A stretch of DNA of 64,000 nucleotides from Planctomycetota bacterium (GCA_002748355.1 PDSF01000034.1:1-64000), one strand, 5' to 3'; counted from the first letter of the stretch, positions 42,898 to 51,894 are shown. Translations and numbers: made by a program. Notes: generated from the letters alone by a model not told the origin.

Positions 42898-45800
42898 TCA
42901 TGATCGGAGTTCCCTCCAAGGCGTCGAAGTCTCGGCCCTTAGCAGAGGCGACCAAAGCCCGCGCGCCAGCTCGATGAAGTCCTGGGCCGGGGTAAAAGGA
43001 TCCCGCCCGCGGAAGCACAGCTGCAGCGCCCGATCCTCAGAGTCATTCCCCACCTTCGCAAACTCAGAGGGCTTCCAAGCCTCGCGAGCTTTCGCCAGCG
43101 GATCCTTATCGGCCCGCTTCCCCTGCTGCAGTTTCTTCTCCTGCTCAGCGTAGGCCGCACTCGCATAGGGAAGCAGCGGCAGCGGCCGCTCTTGCCCCTC
43201 GAAGAAGTACTGCAGCAGCCAGAGGAGAGTATCCTCCATGCCTTCGTCATAGCCCGCGAAGCAAGAGGTCTCGTCCCGGCCCACCAAGCGGCTATGGAGA
43301 GGATGCTCAAAAATCCCCTGATGGACGCAGGCCCCCAGGACGATGTGCTGGATCCAGAGGCTGATGCGGTCCTGTGGACGCAGCGCGCCAAAGCGCAGGG
43401 CGATGCGACCCTTGGCATGCAGCCCATCCAAAGCGCCGACGAGGCGGAACTCCCCTAGCTTCAACTCAAAGCTCTGCGGATCGAGCAGGGGCGCCCCGGC
43501 CAAGAACTCACCAGGAAGCTCCAGCCCTTCGGCCATGAGCTCGTAGGCATGCAGCCCAAGCCCAGCGGCGGGAAGTTCGCCCCGCAAGCTCAGCAGCTTG
43601 CGCTCCTCCTCCGCCTCGACCTTCGCCTCAGCGCCTCGCCGCCAACGCCGCCGCAGCAACTCGTCACCGGCCCGGTAGCGCGTCAACTGCTTCAAGTCGA
43701 AGGGCTCGCGCTCATCACCGGCAAAGCCGTCCCGAGGAAACACCAAGTGCAGCCTCTCCCTCAGGAAGTACGCGCAGGGGTGCTGCCAAAAACGCGCAAG
43801 ATCGGCCAGCTCCACGGTCTTTATCCCTGAAGCATCCTCGGGCACCGGCAGCGCCTCAGAGAACCAGGGAGCATCCTCCCTGCTGCCCGCAAGCGAGAGC
43901 TTGCTCGCATCCACATGATCCTGCCGGTAGCTGAACAGGCGCGGGTCCTTGCCATCGAAGTAGCGAGCGCTCGTCGGGTGCAGCGGGTGGTCGATCTGCA
44001 CAAAGTCGCGGGCAGGCACCAACTCCTCTCCCGGAGCCCGGAATTGCTCATCGAGCATGTCAAAGAGCTCGGCCAGCACCACCGAGGGCGGGCGTTCGCT
44101 GCCATCACGGCTGGAGAACGCGGTATAGCTCAGCACCAGACGCTGCCCTGCAGCGAGCACGGTCTCGAGGAAGAGGTAGCGATCATCGCCGCGCAGGCTG
44201 CGATCGCCCTCCCGCGGCCCCGTCAGCCCAATCAGATCGAAGCTGGGCTTTTGGTCGCTGCGGGGAAAGGACTCCTGCTCCAGCCCGGCAACGCAGATCA
44301 TCCGAAAAGGGATGCTGCGCATCGGCTTGAGCTCCGCCACGCAGAGCCGGCCATCGAGGAAGGGGCTGCCATGCCGCTCGTCAGCGATTCGACCCAGCAG
44401 CTCTTCGCGAACCGCGGCAAGCGGAAGAGCATCCTCAATACCCGCCTCCTGGCAGCGCTCGCCAAAGGCCGCGATCTCCTCGAGCAGCAGCCGCATCGCC
44501 GCCTCTTCGCGCTCGTCCCCCGGGGCAAGCAAGGCCAAGGCCGTGTCGCGCAAGGAAATCGCCCATTCCTCAGGGCGGAGGCCCCGCCGCCACTCCCGCA
44601 CCCGGCGAAAGAGCAGCTCGGTAAAGTCGAGGAAGCGGCCCAGCTCCGCCGCCCGCCCCTCACCAGCCAAGGCCGCAGGCAGGGTGTCCAAAAGAGGATC
44701 CTCAAGATCGCCGCAAGCATGACCGAGCAGCAAGCGATCCAAGGCCGCTCGCCAGCTGTTGCCCTCGTATTCGGGGAGAGCGTGATCCTCTCGCCGCTCC
44801 TCGCCGTCGATCCCCCAGCGCAGTTGCAGCTCCTCGCACCAGGCGCCTATGTCCAGGGTCAGCTCTTCGTCAAAGGCAAAGCGCCGCCGTACCGGCGAGC
44901 GACGCAGGAAGCCGAGCACCTGCTCGCGCTCCAGGCGAGTGTCGGGCAGTTCGAGCAGGGCCGCAAAGCACTGCGCCAGCGCATTGCTCTGGTCGAGACT
45001 CCGGTCGGAGAGGTGGTAGGGCAGCCGCGACGCCATCCCGTGCTCGCGACCAAACACCGCATCGACAAAGGGAGCATGCTCCTTGGGATTCGCCAGCAGC
45101 ACCACGACATCGCTCGGCCGCAGCGTCGGATCGGCATCCAAAGCGGCCAGGATCTCCTCACGCAGGACCTCCAGCTCCCGGCGCGGCGAATACGTGCGAT
45201 GCACGACCAGGGATCGGTCCGCAGCGGCGATGGGCCACTTCGCCGCCGCCTCCGGCTCGGCAGCCAGCAGGCAACGCTGCAGCCGCGGCAGGAGTTCCTC
45301 GCCGCGAGGGATCACCCGCGGCAGCGAGCGCTGTTCGATCTCGGTGTCGCTCGCCAGCTCGGCGAGCATCCCTTCGAAGTCGTTCGAAAGCCGCCCCAGC
45401 GACTCGGCCAGCGGCGCCGGCGCCCCCCCCTGCTCGCCCCGCGGCGCCATCCAATAGAGGGTCAACTGGCAGTGGCGCGAAAGCCCACGCAGCAGGTGAA
45501 GGAAGGCGGGCGGCAGAGTGGTCAGGCCAAAGGCACTGATGCGCCGCGGCAGGCTGGGCCCGGCATAGTCCCCCTCCAGTTCCTGAATGGCCTGCAGCAG
45601 CCGCCGCGCCAGATGACCAGGGCCAAGCTCGGCAAGCAAACGCAGCCAGAGCTGGCGCTGCCAGCGCTCTTCGGGCCCCTTCGGCGGCTCTGCCGCCTCG
45701 GCCTCCCAAGCCAAGATGAGCTCAGGCCGGTAGAGCAGGTATTCGTCGAAGCGCGCCGCTAGGAGCTTGGCCAGCTGGTAGCGCTTGCTCTGCGCCGGAT

Positions 45801-46143
45801 CCTCTTCCAGATACTTTTCGAGCGGCCCCCCCTTGAGGGTCTCGCTCTCACCGAGCAGGCGCCAGATGCGCCAGCGCAGGGCATCGCGCTCGTAGCCCGG
45901 CGTCTCCTCCTCGCCGAGCACTTGCGTGCACAGCGCCTGGGCGAATCGTGCCGGCAACGGCATCTCGCAAAAAGCCAAGGACCCCAGCCGCTCGGCAAGC
46001 CCCAGCGTCAACCAACGCCGCAGCCCCAGGCTCGGAACCAATATCTGCTCACGCTCCATAGGCCCCAGCGGCCGCTCACGCAGCTCCTCGGCAAGCGCGT
46101 CGAGCAAGGGCGCGAGAGCATTGGCGTGAACGATGCTGAACAT
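42898..46143 (-). CDS. recC: Exodeoxyribonuclease V subunit gamma
   Basis: RecC is the inactive helicase-fold subunit that scans for Chi in RecBCD. The ATG at 46143 gives the family N terminus (MFSIVHANALAPLLDALAEE, then QILVPSLGLRRWLTL), and the product is 1081 residues, close to the usual length. Other family segments are LTLYWMAPRGEQ, HRTYSPRRELEVLREEIL, YHLSDRSLDQSN, GGRLCVAELKPMRSIPFRMICV-like sequence around residue 620 and the RecB-like C-terminal domain without its active site. It is the first gene of recC-recB-recD, divergent from the selenoprotein gene. Four palindrome copies lie in its 3' third (42898-43900), two of them 72 bases apart. Confidence 0.94.
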   Translation of the reverse strand: MFSIVHANALAPLLDALAEELRERPLGPMEREQILVPSLGLRRWLTLGLAERLGSLAFCEMPLPARFAQALCTQVLGEEETPGYERDALRWRIWRLLGESETLKGGPLEKYLEEDPAQSKRYQLAKLLAARFDEYLLYRPELILAWEAEAAEPPKGPEERWQRQLWLRLLAELGPGHLARRLLQAIQELEGDYAGPSLPRRISAFGLTTLPPAFLHLLRGLSRHCQLTLYWMAPRGEQGGAPAPLAESLGRLSNDFEGMLAELASDTEIEQRSLPRVIPRGEELLPRLQRCLLAAEPEAAAKWPIAAADRSLVVHRTYSPRRELEVLREEILAALDADPTLRPSDVVVLLANPKEHAPFVDAVFGREHGMASRLPYHLSDRSLDQSNALAQCFAALLELPDTRLEREQVLGFLRRSPVRRRFAFDEELTLDIGAWCEELQLRWGIDGEERREDHALPEYEGNSWRAALDRLLLGHACGDLEDPLLDTLPAALAGEGRAAELGRFLDFTELLFRRVREWRRGLRPEEWAISLRDTALALLAPGDEREEAAMRLLLEEIAAFGERCQEAGIEDALPLAAVREELLGRIADERHGSPFLDGRLCVAELKPMRSIPFRMICVAGLEQESFPRSDQKPSFDLIGLTGPREGDRSLRGDDRYLFLETVLAAGQRLVLSYTAFSSRDGSERPPSVVLAELFDMLDEQFRAPGEELVPARDFVQIDHPLHPTSARYFDGKDPRLFSYRQDHVDASKLSLAGSREDAPWFSEALPVPEDASGIKTVELADLARFWQHPCAYFLRERLHLVFPRDGFAGDEREPFDLKQLTRYRAGDELLRRRWRRGAEAKVEAEEERKLLSLRGELPAAGLGLHAYELMAEGLELPGEFLAGAPLLDPQSFELKLGEFRLVGALDGLHAKGRIALRFGALRPQDRISLWIQHIVLGACVHQGIFEHPLHSRLVGRDETSCFAGYDEGMEDTLLWLLQYFFEGQERPLPLLPYASAAYAEQEKKLQQGKRADKDPLAKAREAWKPSEFAKVGNDSEDRALQLCFRGRDPFTPAQDFIELARGLWSPLLRAETSTPWRELRS

Positions 46144-46220
46144 GAGACTGGGCTCCGTTGACAAAGCTCGGCATCTTGGCCGAAAACAATCGATCCTCTC
46201 AACCCGAAGGAGCAAAGACC

Positions 46221-46439
46221 ATGAAAGTGCGCATCGAATACTGCGGCATGTGAAACTACCTCCCCAAGGCCTCCAGTTTGGAAGCCACCATCAAAGCCAA
46301 GCACCCTGACGCCCTCATCGAACTCGTCAAAGGCAGCGGCGGCGACTTCATCGTCGAAGTCGACGGCCAAGAAATCTGGAACAAAAACGCCATGGGCGAC
46401 CAGTTCCCCAACGAAGAAGAACTGGCAGACCGCCTTTAG
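46221..46439 (+). CDS. SelW-like (Rdx family) selenoprotein with in-frame UGA
   Basis: Reading from the ATG at 46221 (AAGGAG at 46207-46212) the frame meets TGA at 46251-46253 in the context Cys-Gly-Met-TGA-Asn-Tyr and then continues without another stop to TAG at 46437-46439. Decoding TGA as selenocysteine gives 72 residues: an N-terminal beta strand (VRIEY), the CxxU redox motif (C8, U11), a helix, the ELVKGSGGDFIVEVDGQEIW segment and a terminal NAMGDQFPNEEEL. This is the complete pattern of Rdx-family SelW-like proteins (CxxU/CxxC, then GG-F-V-V-DG, then FP), thioredoxin-like proteins thought to act in thiol redox. A hairpin with a G in the apical loop lies 22 bases after the TGA, in the bacterial SECIS window. 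Most gene callers would miss it or truncate it. Divergent from recC. Confidence 0.9.
46268..46286 (+). promoter_or_regulatory. Bacterial SECIS hairpin for the SelW-like UGA
   Basis: GGC-C-UCCA / UGGA-A-GCC closes a three-base loop GUU. The loop G is at 46276, 22 bases after the UGA, inside the 16-37-base window described for bacterial SECIS elements bound by SelB. One C/A mismatch interrupts the stem. Confidence 0.72.
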
Positions 46440-46446
46440 CCTCCGC

Positions 46447-46569
46447 CCGCCAGCGCGGCCGAAAGCGAACGACAGCCAAGTCGTGCCGGTGGAGTCGCCG
46501 ACCTCCACACGGCAGCGAATATCCCGGCATGACACCTTCCCTGGCATAACCTTTCGGCCGCGTTAGCGG
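46447..46569. ncRNA. Candidate structured RNA closed by a 19-bp long-range stem
   Basis: The arms at 46447-46465 and 46551-46569 pair at 18 of 19 positions (17 Watson-Crick, one G-U), including the perfect 12-mer CGCGGCCGAAAG / CTTTCGGCCGCG. Inside, TGCCGGTGGAG can pair with CTCCACACGGCA with a single bulged A. The region has no protein-coding frame that I trust. Either strand could carry it. It does not match tmRNA, RNase P or SRP landmarks. It could also be a terminator relic of the selenoprotein gene. Confidence 0.4.
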
Positions 46570-46803
46570 GCCGCTGCTGAAGCCTTGCTTGTTTGGCAAG
46601 CGGCTTCTTGCTAGGCCCCATACTGAGGTGTCCGCTGCGCAGCACGCAGCGGCGGGGTGCGCGGATCTTGACCGCCGTAGCGAACCTGGAGTAGGTTTCA
46701 CCTCCAGAGCGGGCCCGATTCAGCCCCGGAGGCAGCAAGGCATCCGTGATGACCTTGATAACCCCGCACACATACTTGATGGTTTACATCTACAGACCCC
46801 CCC
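46570..46803. other. Non-coding stretch rich in short hairpins
   Basis: Three further fold-backs follow the long stem: GAAGCC..GCTTG / CAAGC..GGCTTC around 46579-46608, the perfect CCGCTGCG / CGCAGCGG with a CAGCA loop at 46632-46652, and CTGGAG / CTCCAG at 46686-46707. No gene was found. It may be part of the structured RNA candidate or the leader of the small lipoprotein gene at 46804. Confidence 0.4.
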
Positions 46804-47397
46804 ATGATCGCTAGAGTTCTGGCTTTTGCCGCCGTCGCTGCCGTCTTCTCGTCTTGTGTATTCTTACCCCAGGCATACATAACGGATTACACCGACGACA
46901 TACCGATCATTATCCAATAAGACGAGACTGTAAGCTGCAAGATTCTTTGCGTCAGGTATTCAGCCCTGCGAAACAACTCGTTGGCCGCATACTCGCTGCG
47001 CGCATATGGACTCGACAGTATCTGCTTCCCTCTCGACTTCCTCATCTCGCCAATAATGATCATCGGACGAAAAGATGTCTCTGTCCGCGGGGGCGTTTTT
47101 GGCATAGCGCTTAGCGCCTTATCTTTCGTCAGCGTCGTCGATGCAGGCGGTAGGGTTTCCGGCGCGAGGATCTTCGAAGACCGTCTCGCGCGAAGTGAGC
47201 TGTTTGCTAAGCAGCAATCCATCATCGATGCCGCGAGGCTGGGCAAAGGCGCGCTCTTAGATTGCGTCCAAGACCTCCTAGATAACGTCTTTTTTGACAT
47301 CCATGTATGGAACGCCGAGCTCAGGCTCCCCCAATGGGCACAGCAGCCATCGTCCGCAACCCGGCCTCGCGACGTGCCAATGAGTTCTGACGGCTAG
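46804..47397 (+). pseudogene. Small lipoprotein gene interrupted by an in-frame TAA
   Basis: The ATG at 46804 begins a clear lipoprotein signal (MIARVLAFAAVAAVFSSC, Cys18). The frame stops at TAA (46918-46920) after 38 codons, yet the same frame stays open from there to 47397, with plausible protein sequence (a stretch DSICFPLDFLISPIMIIG and a later amphipathic region). The simplest reading is one lipoprotein of about 197 codons broken by a nonsense mutation. Base composition is closer to 50% GC than its neighbours, hinting at foreign origin. TAA is not a known recoding codon in bacteria, so readthrough is unlikely. The family was not recognised with certainty; it vaguely recalls YceK-like lipoproteins. 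Confidence 0.55.
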
Positions 47398-47483
47398 GAA
47401 GGCCAGGCAGGAAGCCATCCGCACGGCCCTCTCCATGGGAAAGGAGCTGGGAATCGGGGGCGAAGCGGGGATACCTTCTCCGC

Positions 47484-48872
47484 ATGAGTCTCCTTCTCTC
47501 TCGACGTTCTTTCTTGAAGGGCTCGCTGGCCGCTGGCGCCGCCCTCTCCACCGCACCGCTTGCTGCTCGCAGGCCCGTGCGACGGGAGCCCAAGCTGCGA
47601 GTGCTCTCCATCGGGGTCATCGGCACGATCGGCGGCTACGATCGAAGGCAGGTCGCTTCCCACCCGCGCGCGGAGATCGTCGGCCTCTGCGACGTCGATG
47701 CGCAGGTGCTGGCGAAGGCGGCGAAGGAGCACCCCAAGGCCTTCCGCTGTCGCGATTACCGAGAAGCCTTCGCCGAGCACGCAAACGAGTTCGACGCCAT
47801 CATCTGCGCGGTGCCCGACCACTCGCACGCGCCGATCATGTTGACGGCGATGCAGCACGACAAACACGTCTACGGGCAGAAGCCGCTGGTGCACCAACTC
47901 GAAGAGCTCGACATGCTGCAGCGGGCGATCGAGGCCAAGCCCGAGCTGGTGACGCAGCTTGGCAACCAGCGCATGTCCTCTGCCGGGCGCCAAGCCGCGG
48001 TCGAAGTGCTGCGCCGCGGACTGTTGGGTCGCGCCGTCGAAGCCATCGTCTGGACCGATTCACCCAGCGAGAACCGCTACTTCAACTACTGGCGCAAGCT
48101 CAACCCACCCAAGCAGCCCCCCTCGCACCTGGACTGGGAACTCTGGCTCGGCCCCTGCGAGGAAGCTCCCTACCGCGATGGACTAGCGCCGATCCGCTGG
48201 CGCTCCTGGTGGGACTACGGTTCCGGCGGACTTGGCGACTGGGGCTGCCACCTGCTGGACGTGCTCTTCTATGCCTACGACGAGCTGCAATCCCCCTTCG
48301 CCGTGCAGACCCACTGCCACGAGCCGTCGAACAAGTTCTTCCATGTCGCGGGTTGCCGCTCGCAGCTGACCTACGCAGTGGAGTCCCATCGCTTTGCCAA
48401 GGACAGTTTCACGATCACCTACCAGGATCATCACCAGAAGCCGTCGCGCGCCGCCCTCGGCCTGCCGGAGCATGCTCACATCGGCAAGAACGGCAGCATC
48501 GTCGTCGGCGAATCAGCCACGATGGTGCTCGAGGCAGGCGGCCGCATGGAGATCTATCGCCATCGCCGCGGCAAGCAGCCGCGCGTCTTCAAGATGGGTG
48601 ATCTCCCGCAGCTGCCGGTGTTCCCCAAGATCAATCACTGGCACGCCTGGGTCGACAACTGCCTCGGCATCAAGACCAAGCTATGGACGCCCTTCCGCGA
48701 TGGCTTGCGCATGACCGAGGCGGCACTGCTGGCGGTCAAGGCGACGCGCTTCCCCGGCGCCGAGCTGCGCTGGAACCGCGAGAAGCTCGAATTCAGCAAC
48801 CACAAGCAGGCGAGCGAGAGCATCGTCCGCCGCAAGTACCGCGAGGGCTTCGCCCCGCCGTGCGTCGGCTAG
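47484..48872 (+). CDS. Tat-exported Gfo/Idh/MocA-family oxidoreductase
   Basis: The 462-residue protein has a twin-arginine signal (SRRSFLKG, residues 6-13, then a hydrophobic Ala-rich stretch). The Rossmann part starts at about residue 38 (RVLSIGVIGTIGGYDRRQV) with DVDAQVL and the family motif VYGQKPLVH in place of the common EKP. The C-terminal domain has WWDYGSGGLGDWGCHLLDV, a conserved segment in exported planctomycete-type members that binds sugar substrate. Reactions in the family are NAD(P)-dependent oxidation of sugars or sugar acids; the exact substrate is unknown. Many paralogues of this kind occur in Planctomycetota. Confidence 0.9.
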   Translation: MSLLLSRRSFLKGSLAAGAALSTAPLAARRPVRREPKLRVLSIGVIGTIGGYDRRQVASHPRAEIVGLCDVDAQVLAKAAKEHPKAFRCRDYREAFAEHANEFDAIICAVPDHSHAPIMLTAMQHDKHVYGQKPLVHQLEELDMLQRAIEAKPELVTQLGNQRMSSAGRQAAVEVLRRGLLGRAVEAIVWTDSPSENRYFNYWRKLNPPKQPPSHLDWELWLGPCEEAPYRDGLAPIRWRSWWDYGSGGLGDWGCHLLDVLFYAYDELQSPFAVQTHCHEPSNKFFHVAGCRSQLTYAVESHRFAKDSFTITYQDHHQKPSRAALGLPEHAHIGKNGSIVVGESATMVLEAGGRMEIYRHRRGKQPRVFKMGDLPQLPVFPKINHWHAWVDNCLGIKTKLWTPFRDGLRMTEAALLAVKATRFPGAELRWNREKLEFSNHKQASESIVRRKYREGFAPPCVG

Positions 48873-49080
48873 CTCTGAGCAGCGGGCACGCGCAAACGCG
48901 CCCTCCCTCCGCTGAACTCGACGTGCTCGCCAAAGCGGGACCTAGCGCTCAGCACAAAGGAGGATGCTCTTCGGGATCACCAGCAAGCTCACGGCTTCAC
49001 AGTCATCGAGCAGGGCGGCGGATCTAGAGCATCCTCTCAGCGCTTGGCCCCTTGCGCCTGCCGGCGCAAGCCGAGCGCGA

Positions 49081-51441
49081 TTAGCGCCCGGCCTGCACCA
49101 AGCTCTCGATGAGCTGCTCGATCTCGTCGTCGCGCCAGTCCTTGGCCCCTCTCAGATAGCGCCGCGCCTTGAGCGAAGCGCTGAGCCAGGTCGAGCGTCG
49201 ATCCTCGTACTCGAGCAGCAAGAGGGCCAGCACCATCAAGGTGCCTAGGACCCGCCCTTCGTCGAGCGCAGCGATCCCTTCGGCATCCCCGATTCGGCGC
49301 CAGGCCGCGAGGCGCTCAGCCCCGATGCGCGAGTTCGGATCGCTGAAGTAGCCCCAGGGCTCCTGAGTGCCGAGCAGCTCAAAGAGGGCATCGCCTCCAG
49401 CCATCGGCGCGGCTTCGCTGTCGACCTTCGGTTTCACGCACGACGGTGCAGCCTTGAGCTTGCTGTCATCGCCACCGCCACCGCCAAAGAAGGCTTTCCG
49501 GCTCTTGCTCTTGGGCCCGGGCATGGCCTCCTCGAACTCATCACAAGCAAGCATTTCTGGAGCAGGCATCGCGGTACAGGACCCAGCGGCAGCCACCGCC
49601 CCCTCCATCAGGCCGTGCCAGCCATGCGCCAGCTGCACGGGCACCCGCTGCAACTCCGGTACCCCCTGCGTGCGGTCCTCGGGCCGCCGATGCTCGACAG
49701 CAAAGAAGGAGGTCTTGCTGCACAGGAGACCAAAGCTGCGGCTCAGCTCGATGAGCCTTCTGGCGCGATGATCTTGGTGCGACCGCTCGAAGCGAGAACT
49801 CGCCGCGCTGCCTCGCTCCGCATCCTCAAGCTCTCGGATGCGATGCCGCGCCCAGAGCAGCGGCACGCCGCTCCCCTCGCCCGGCTTCGCCGGCAGCGCC
49901 ACATGGCTCTCCCAGTCCTCGCCACTGTGCCGACATCGCAGCGTCGCTTCCTCGGCAGAGCCCTCGCCCAATCGCGCGAGCAAGAGCAGAGCATCGCCAT
50001 CAAAGATCGGCGGCAAGCGCGAGCTGGCCAGCTCGAAGTCGATCCCCTCAATCTCCAAACGCAGATCCTCGACCCGCGCCGAGTCCAGGCGACTGAAGCA
50101 ACGCAGCACCTTGTCCTCGATGCGCTCGCCTTCGGCGATGAACTCCGCGGCGCCATGGCTCACCCGCGCCAGGCCATAGACCAGCGCCTGGCTCGAAGCG
50201 GCGCCGATCCCAAAGCTGAAGATGCGATACCGCTCGGCATGCTCCCGGGCCAGAGCGATGGTCTCGTCCTCGTTGAACACTTCGCCGTCGGTCAGCAACA
50301 GGACCTGGGTCTGCTTCCTCGCCCCGGTGGCAGAGCTCGGTAGCTGCTCCGCGCTGCTGAAAATGTGCGAGAGCGCCGCGTGCAACTCGGTTCCACCGAG
50401 GTCCGCCTCTATCGCCTGCACCTGCTTCAAGGCCCGCGAGAAGCTCTCCGGGCTATAGAGCGTCGGCCCGTCGGTCAGCTCTTCGAAGTTCGAGCCAAAG
50501 CGAAGGATGCGGAAGCGATCCCCCTCCTTCATCGCCCGCAAACAGAGTTCCATGGCCTGCCGCGCCTGAGCGATGGACGAGCCCTGCATCGAGCCCGAAC
50601 AGTCGACGACGAAGACGATGTCCGAAGGCTCGCTGTCGAGCGTCTCCGGCAGATCAGGAACGAAGCTGATCGCCGCGTAGCGCGCGCCATCGGGCCCAAT
50701 CTCGACCTGGGCCCGGGGAGCATTCTCCGCCTGCAGCTCAAGGGCGAGGACGATGGAGCGGTCGGGCGCCACCTCGCCAGCATCGAGGCTGACCTGGTAG
50801 CTCGGCCCTTCGCTCTCGCGCACCTTCAGCTGGTGTGTGGGCGAAGCGATCTTCGCCGCTCGCCCAAGCGCCACATCGAGCTCGAAGCTAAGGCCATAGG
50901 GCACTGCGAAGGCCTTGGGAGGATTCACCGCATCGGCCTCAAGCAGCGCCTCCATCGAGTCCATTCCTGTCGAGCCGGCATAGCGCGGAGCGAGGGTGGT
51001 CGGCATCTCGAGTCGAATCTGTCGATCCACGACCTGGAGCTCTCGCACATAGTCGAGACGCAGGGTCGCGACCTGCCCCGGCCGCAGCGCTCCGACGCGC
51101 ACCGTAAAGATGTCATCGCGCTCGTGCTCAAGGAGATAGGCGCCATCGCCGCGCTCGATCGCCTCTTCGTATTGCTTCTGCGCCTGCTCCTGCTCATCGA
51201 CGACGCCGCTCAGGACGCGCTCGTCGGTGATCACCTCGAAGCCACAGATCGCCGCCCCGTCGGGGACAGGAAAGGTATAGATCGGCTCGATCGGCTGCTC
51301 ACCGCGATTGGCAAAGGTCTGCTCGATACGCGTGCTCTCGGCTAGGCCCGCGAGGCGACTCACGACGCGGATGCCGCGGAGCGCAATGTCTCCCGCCTGG
51401 CTCCCGTCTACTGTCACGATGTCAATCATTGCTGTCGTCAT
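49081..51441 (-). CDS. VIT and von Willebrand A domain protein
   Basis: The 786-residue protein begins with a VIT domain (RVVSRLAGLAESTRIEQTFANRG, then PIEPIYTFPVPDGAAICGFE) as in inter-alpha-trypsin inhibitor heavy chains, followed by a vWA domain with an intact MIDAS: DCSGSMQGS near residue 277, a Thr in LGGTELHAAL and an Asp in LLLTDGE. The C-terminal third (about 430-786) is beta-rich, then charged, with a glycine run before the final helical region. No signal peptide is seen, so it is probably cytoplasmic. AGGAGG precedes the ATG. The MerR gene ends eight bases upstream, so the two form a unit. Function of this family in bacteria is not established. Confidence 0.88.
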   Translation of the reverse strand: MTTAMIDIVTVDGSQAGDIALRGIRVVSRLAGLAESTRIEQTFANRGEQPIEPIYTFPVPDGAAICGFEVITDERVLSGVVDEQEQAQKQYEEAIERGDGAYLLEHERDDIFTVRVGALRPGQVATLRLDYVRELQVVDRQIRLEMPTTLAPRYAGSTGMDSMEALLEADAVNPPKAFAVPYGLSFELDVALGRAAKIASPTHQLKVRESEGPSYQVSLDAGEVAPDRSIVLALELQAENAPRAQVEIGPDGARYAAISFVPDLPETLDSEPSDIVFVVDCSGSMQGSSIAQARQAMELCLRAMKEGDRFRILRFGSNFEELTDGPTLYSPESFSRALKQVQAIEADLGGTELHAALSHIFSSAEQLPSSATGARKQTQVLLLTDGEVFNEDETIALAREHAERYRIFSFGIGAASSQALVYGLARVSHGAAEFIAEGERIEDKVLRCFSRLDSARVEDLRLEIEGIDFELASSRLPPIFDGDALLLLARLGEGSAEEATLRCRHSGEDWESHVALPAKPGEGSGVPLLWARHRIRELEDAERGSAASSRFERSHQDHRARRLIELSRSFGLLCSKTSFFAVEHRRPEDRTQGVPELQRVPVQLAHGWHGLMEGAVAAAGSCTAMPAPEMLACDEFEEAMPGPKSKSRKAFFGGGGGDDSKLKAAPSCVKPKVDSEAAPMAGGDALFELLGTQEPWGYFSDPNSRIGAERLAAWRRIGDAEGIAALDEGRVLGTLMVLALLLLEYEDRRSTWLSASLKARRYLRGAKDWRDDEIEQLIESLVQAGR

Positions 51442-51449
51442 AGGGCCTC

Positions 51450-51887
51450 CTAGCCTTGGGAATCTGAGTTCGGCTCGCAGCTGCCGGCCTCGCGGCCGAG
51501 GCGACGCAATGCGAGCTCTTGGATTTCTTTGAGATCCGCGGCGCCAAGCGGCGCGCGCGCGGGATCGAATTGCAGCTCGACGCCAGGCAGCAGCTCGACC
51601 CGCAACCAGGTCTCGGCCCCGAGCAGCGCCGCAGCGCGCGGTGGCGATTTCGGCTGCGCCTGGCCCTTTCCGGCCAGGATCGCGCGGATCTCCTCAAGAG
51701 AGTGACCCGTGTCCTGAAGCTCGCGGATCCGCTGCAGCCGTCGCAAATGTTCCGCCGTATAGCGGGCGCCCCGCCCCCGCCCGTCGGGCGGCGGCAGCAG
51801 CTCACGCTGCACGTAAAAGCGCACGGCTCTCCGGCTGAGGCCCGCCGCGTCTGCAAGTTCACCGATGCCATAGCTGTCGTCGTTCAT
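51450..51887 (-). CDS. MerR-family transcriptional regulator
   Basis: The 145-residue product has the N-terminal MerR winged helix (YGIGELADAAGLSRRAVRFYVQRELLPPP, then YTAEHLRRLQRIRELQDTGHSLEEIRAIL). A long coiled dimer helix and the usual Cys metal site are absent; the C terminus is short and acidic. The ATG at 51887 is preferred, but no good ribosome site is seen and a TTG at 51896 is possible. It lies directly upstream of the VIT-vWA gene and has repeats matching an operator in front of it, so autoregulation of the pair is likely. Confidence 0.88.
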   Translation of the reverse strand: MNDDSYGIGELADAAGLSRRAVRFYVQRELLPPPDGRGRGARYTAEHLRRLQRIRELQDTGHSLEEIRAILAGKGQAQPKSPPRAAALLGAETWLRVELLPGVELQFDPARAPLGAADLKEIQELALRRLGREAGSCEPNSDSQG

Positions 51888-51894
51888 GCGGAAC

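Noticed and set aside
43915..45762. Plus-strand frame of 615 codons opposite recC (and a similar one at 41130-42977 opposite recB)
   Set aside because: High-GC shadow frames; recC and recB on the other strand have clear family motifs throughout.
46660..46760. Possible SRP RNA (CAGCCCCGGAGGCAGCA resembles the SRP helix 8 region)
   Set aside because: The symmetric loop and GNRA tetraloop do not line up with the bacterial SRP consensus; resemblance is short.
46918..46920. Recoding of the TAA as selenocysteine or pyrrolysine
   Set aside because: TAA is not used for either residue; a nonsense mutation or two separate short genes is simpler.
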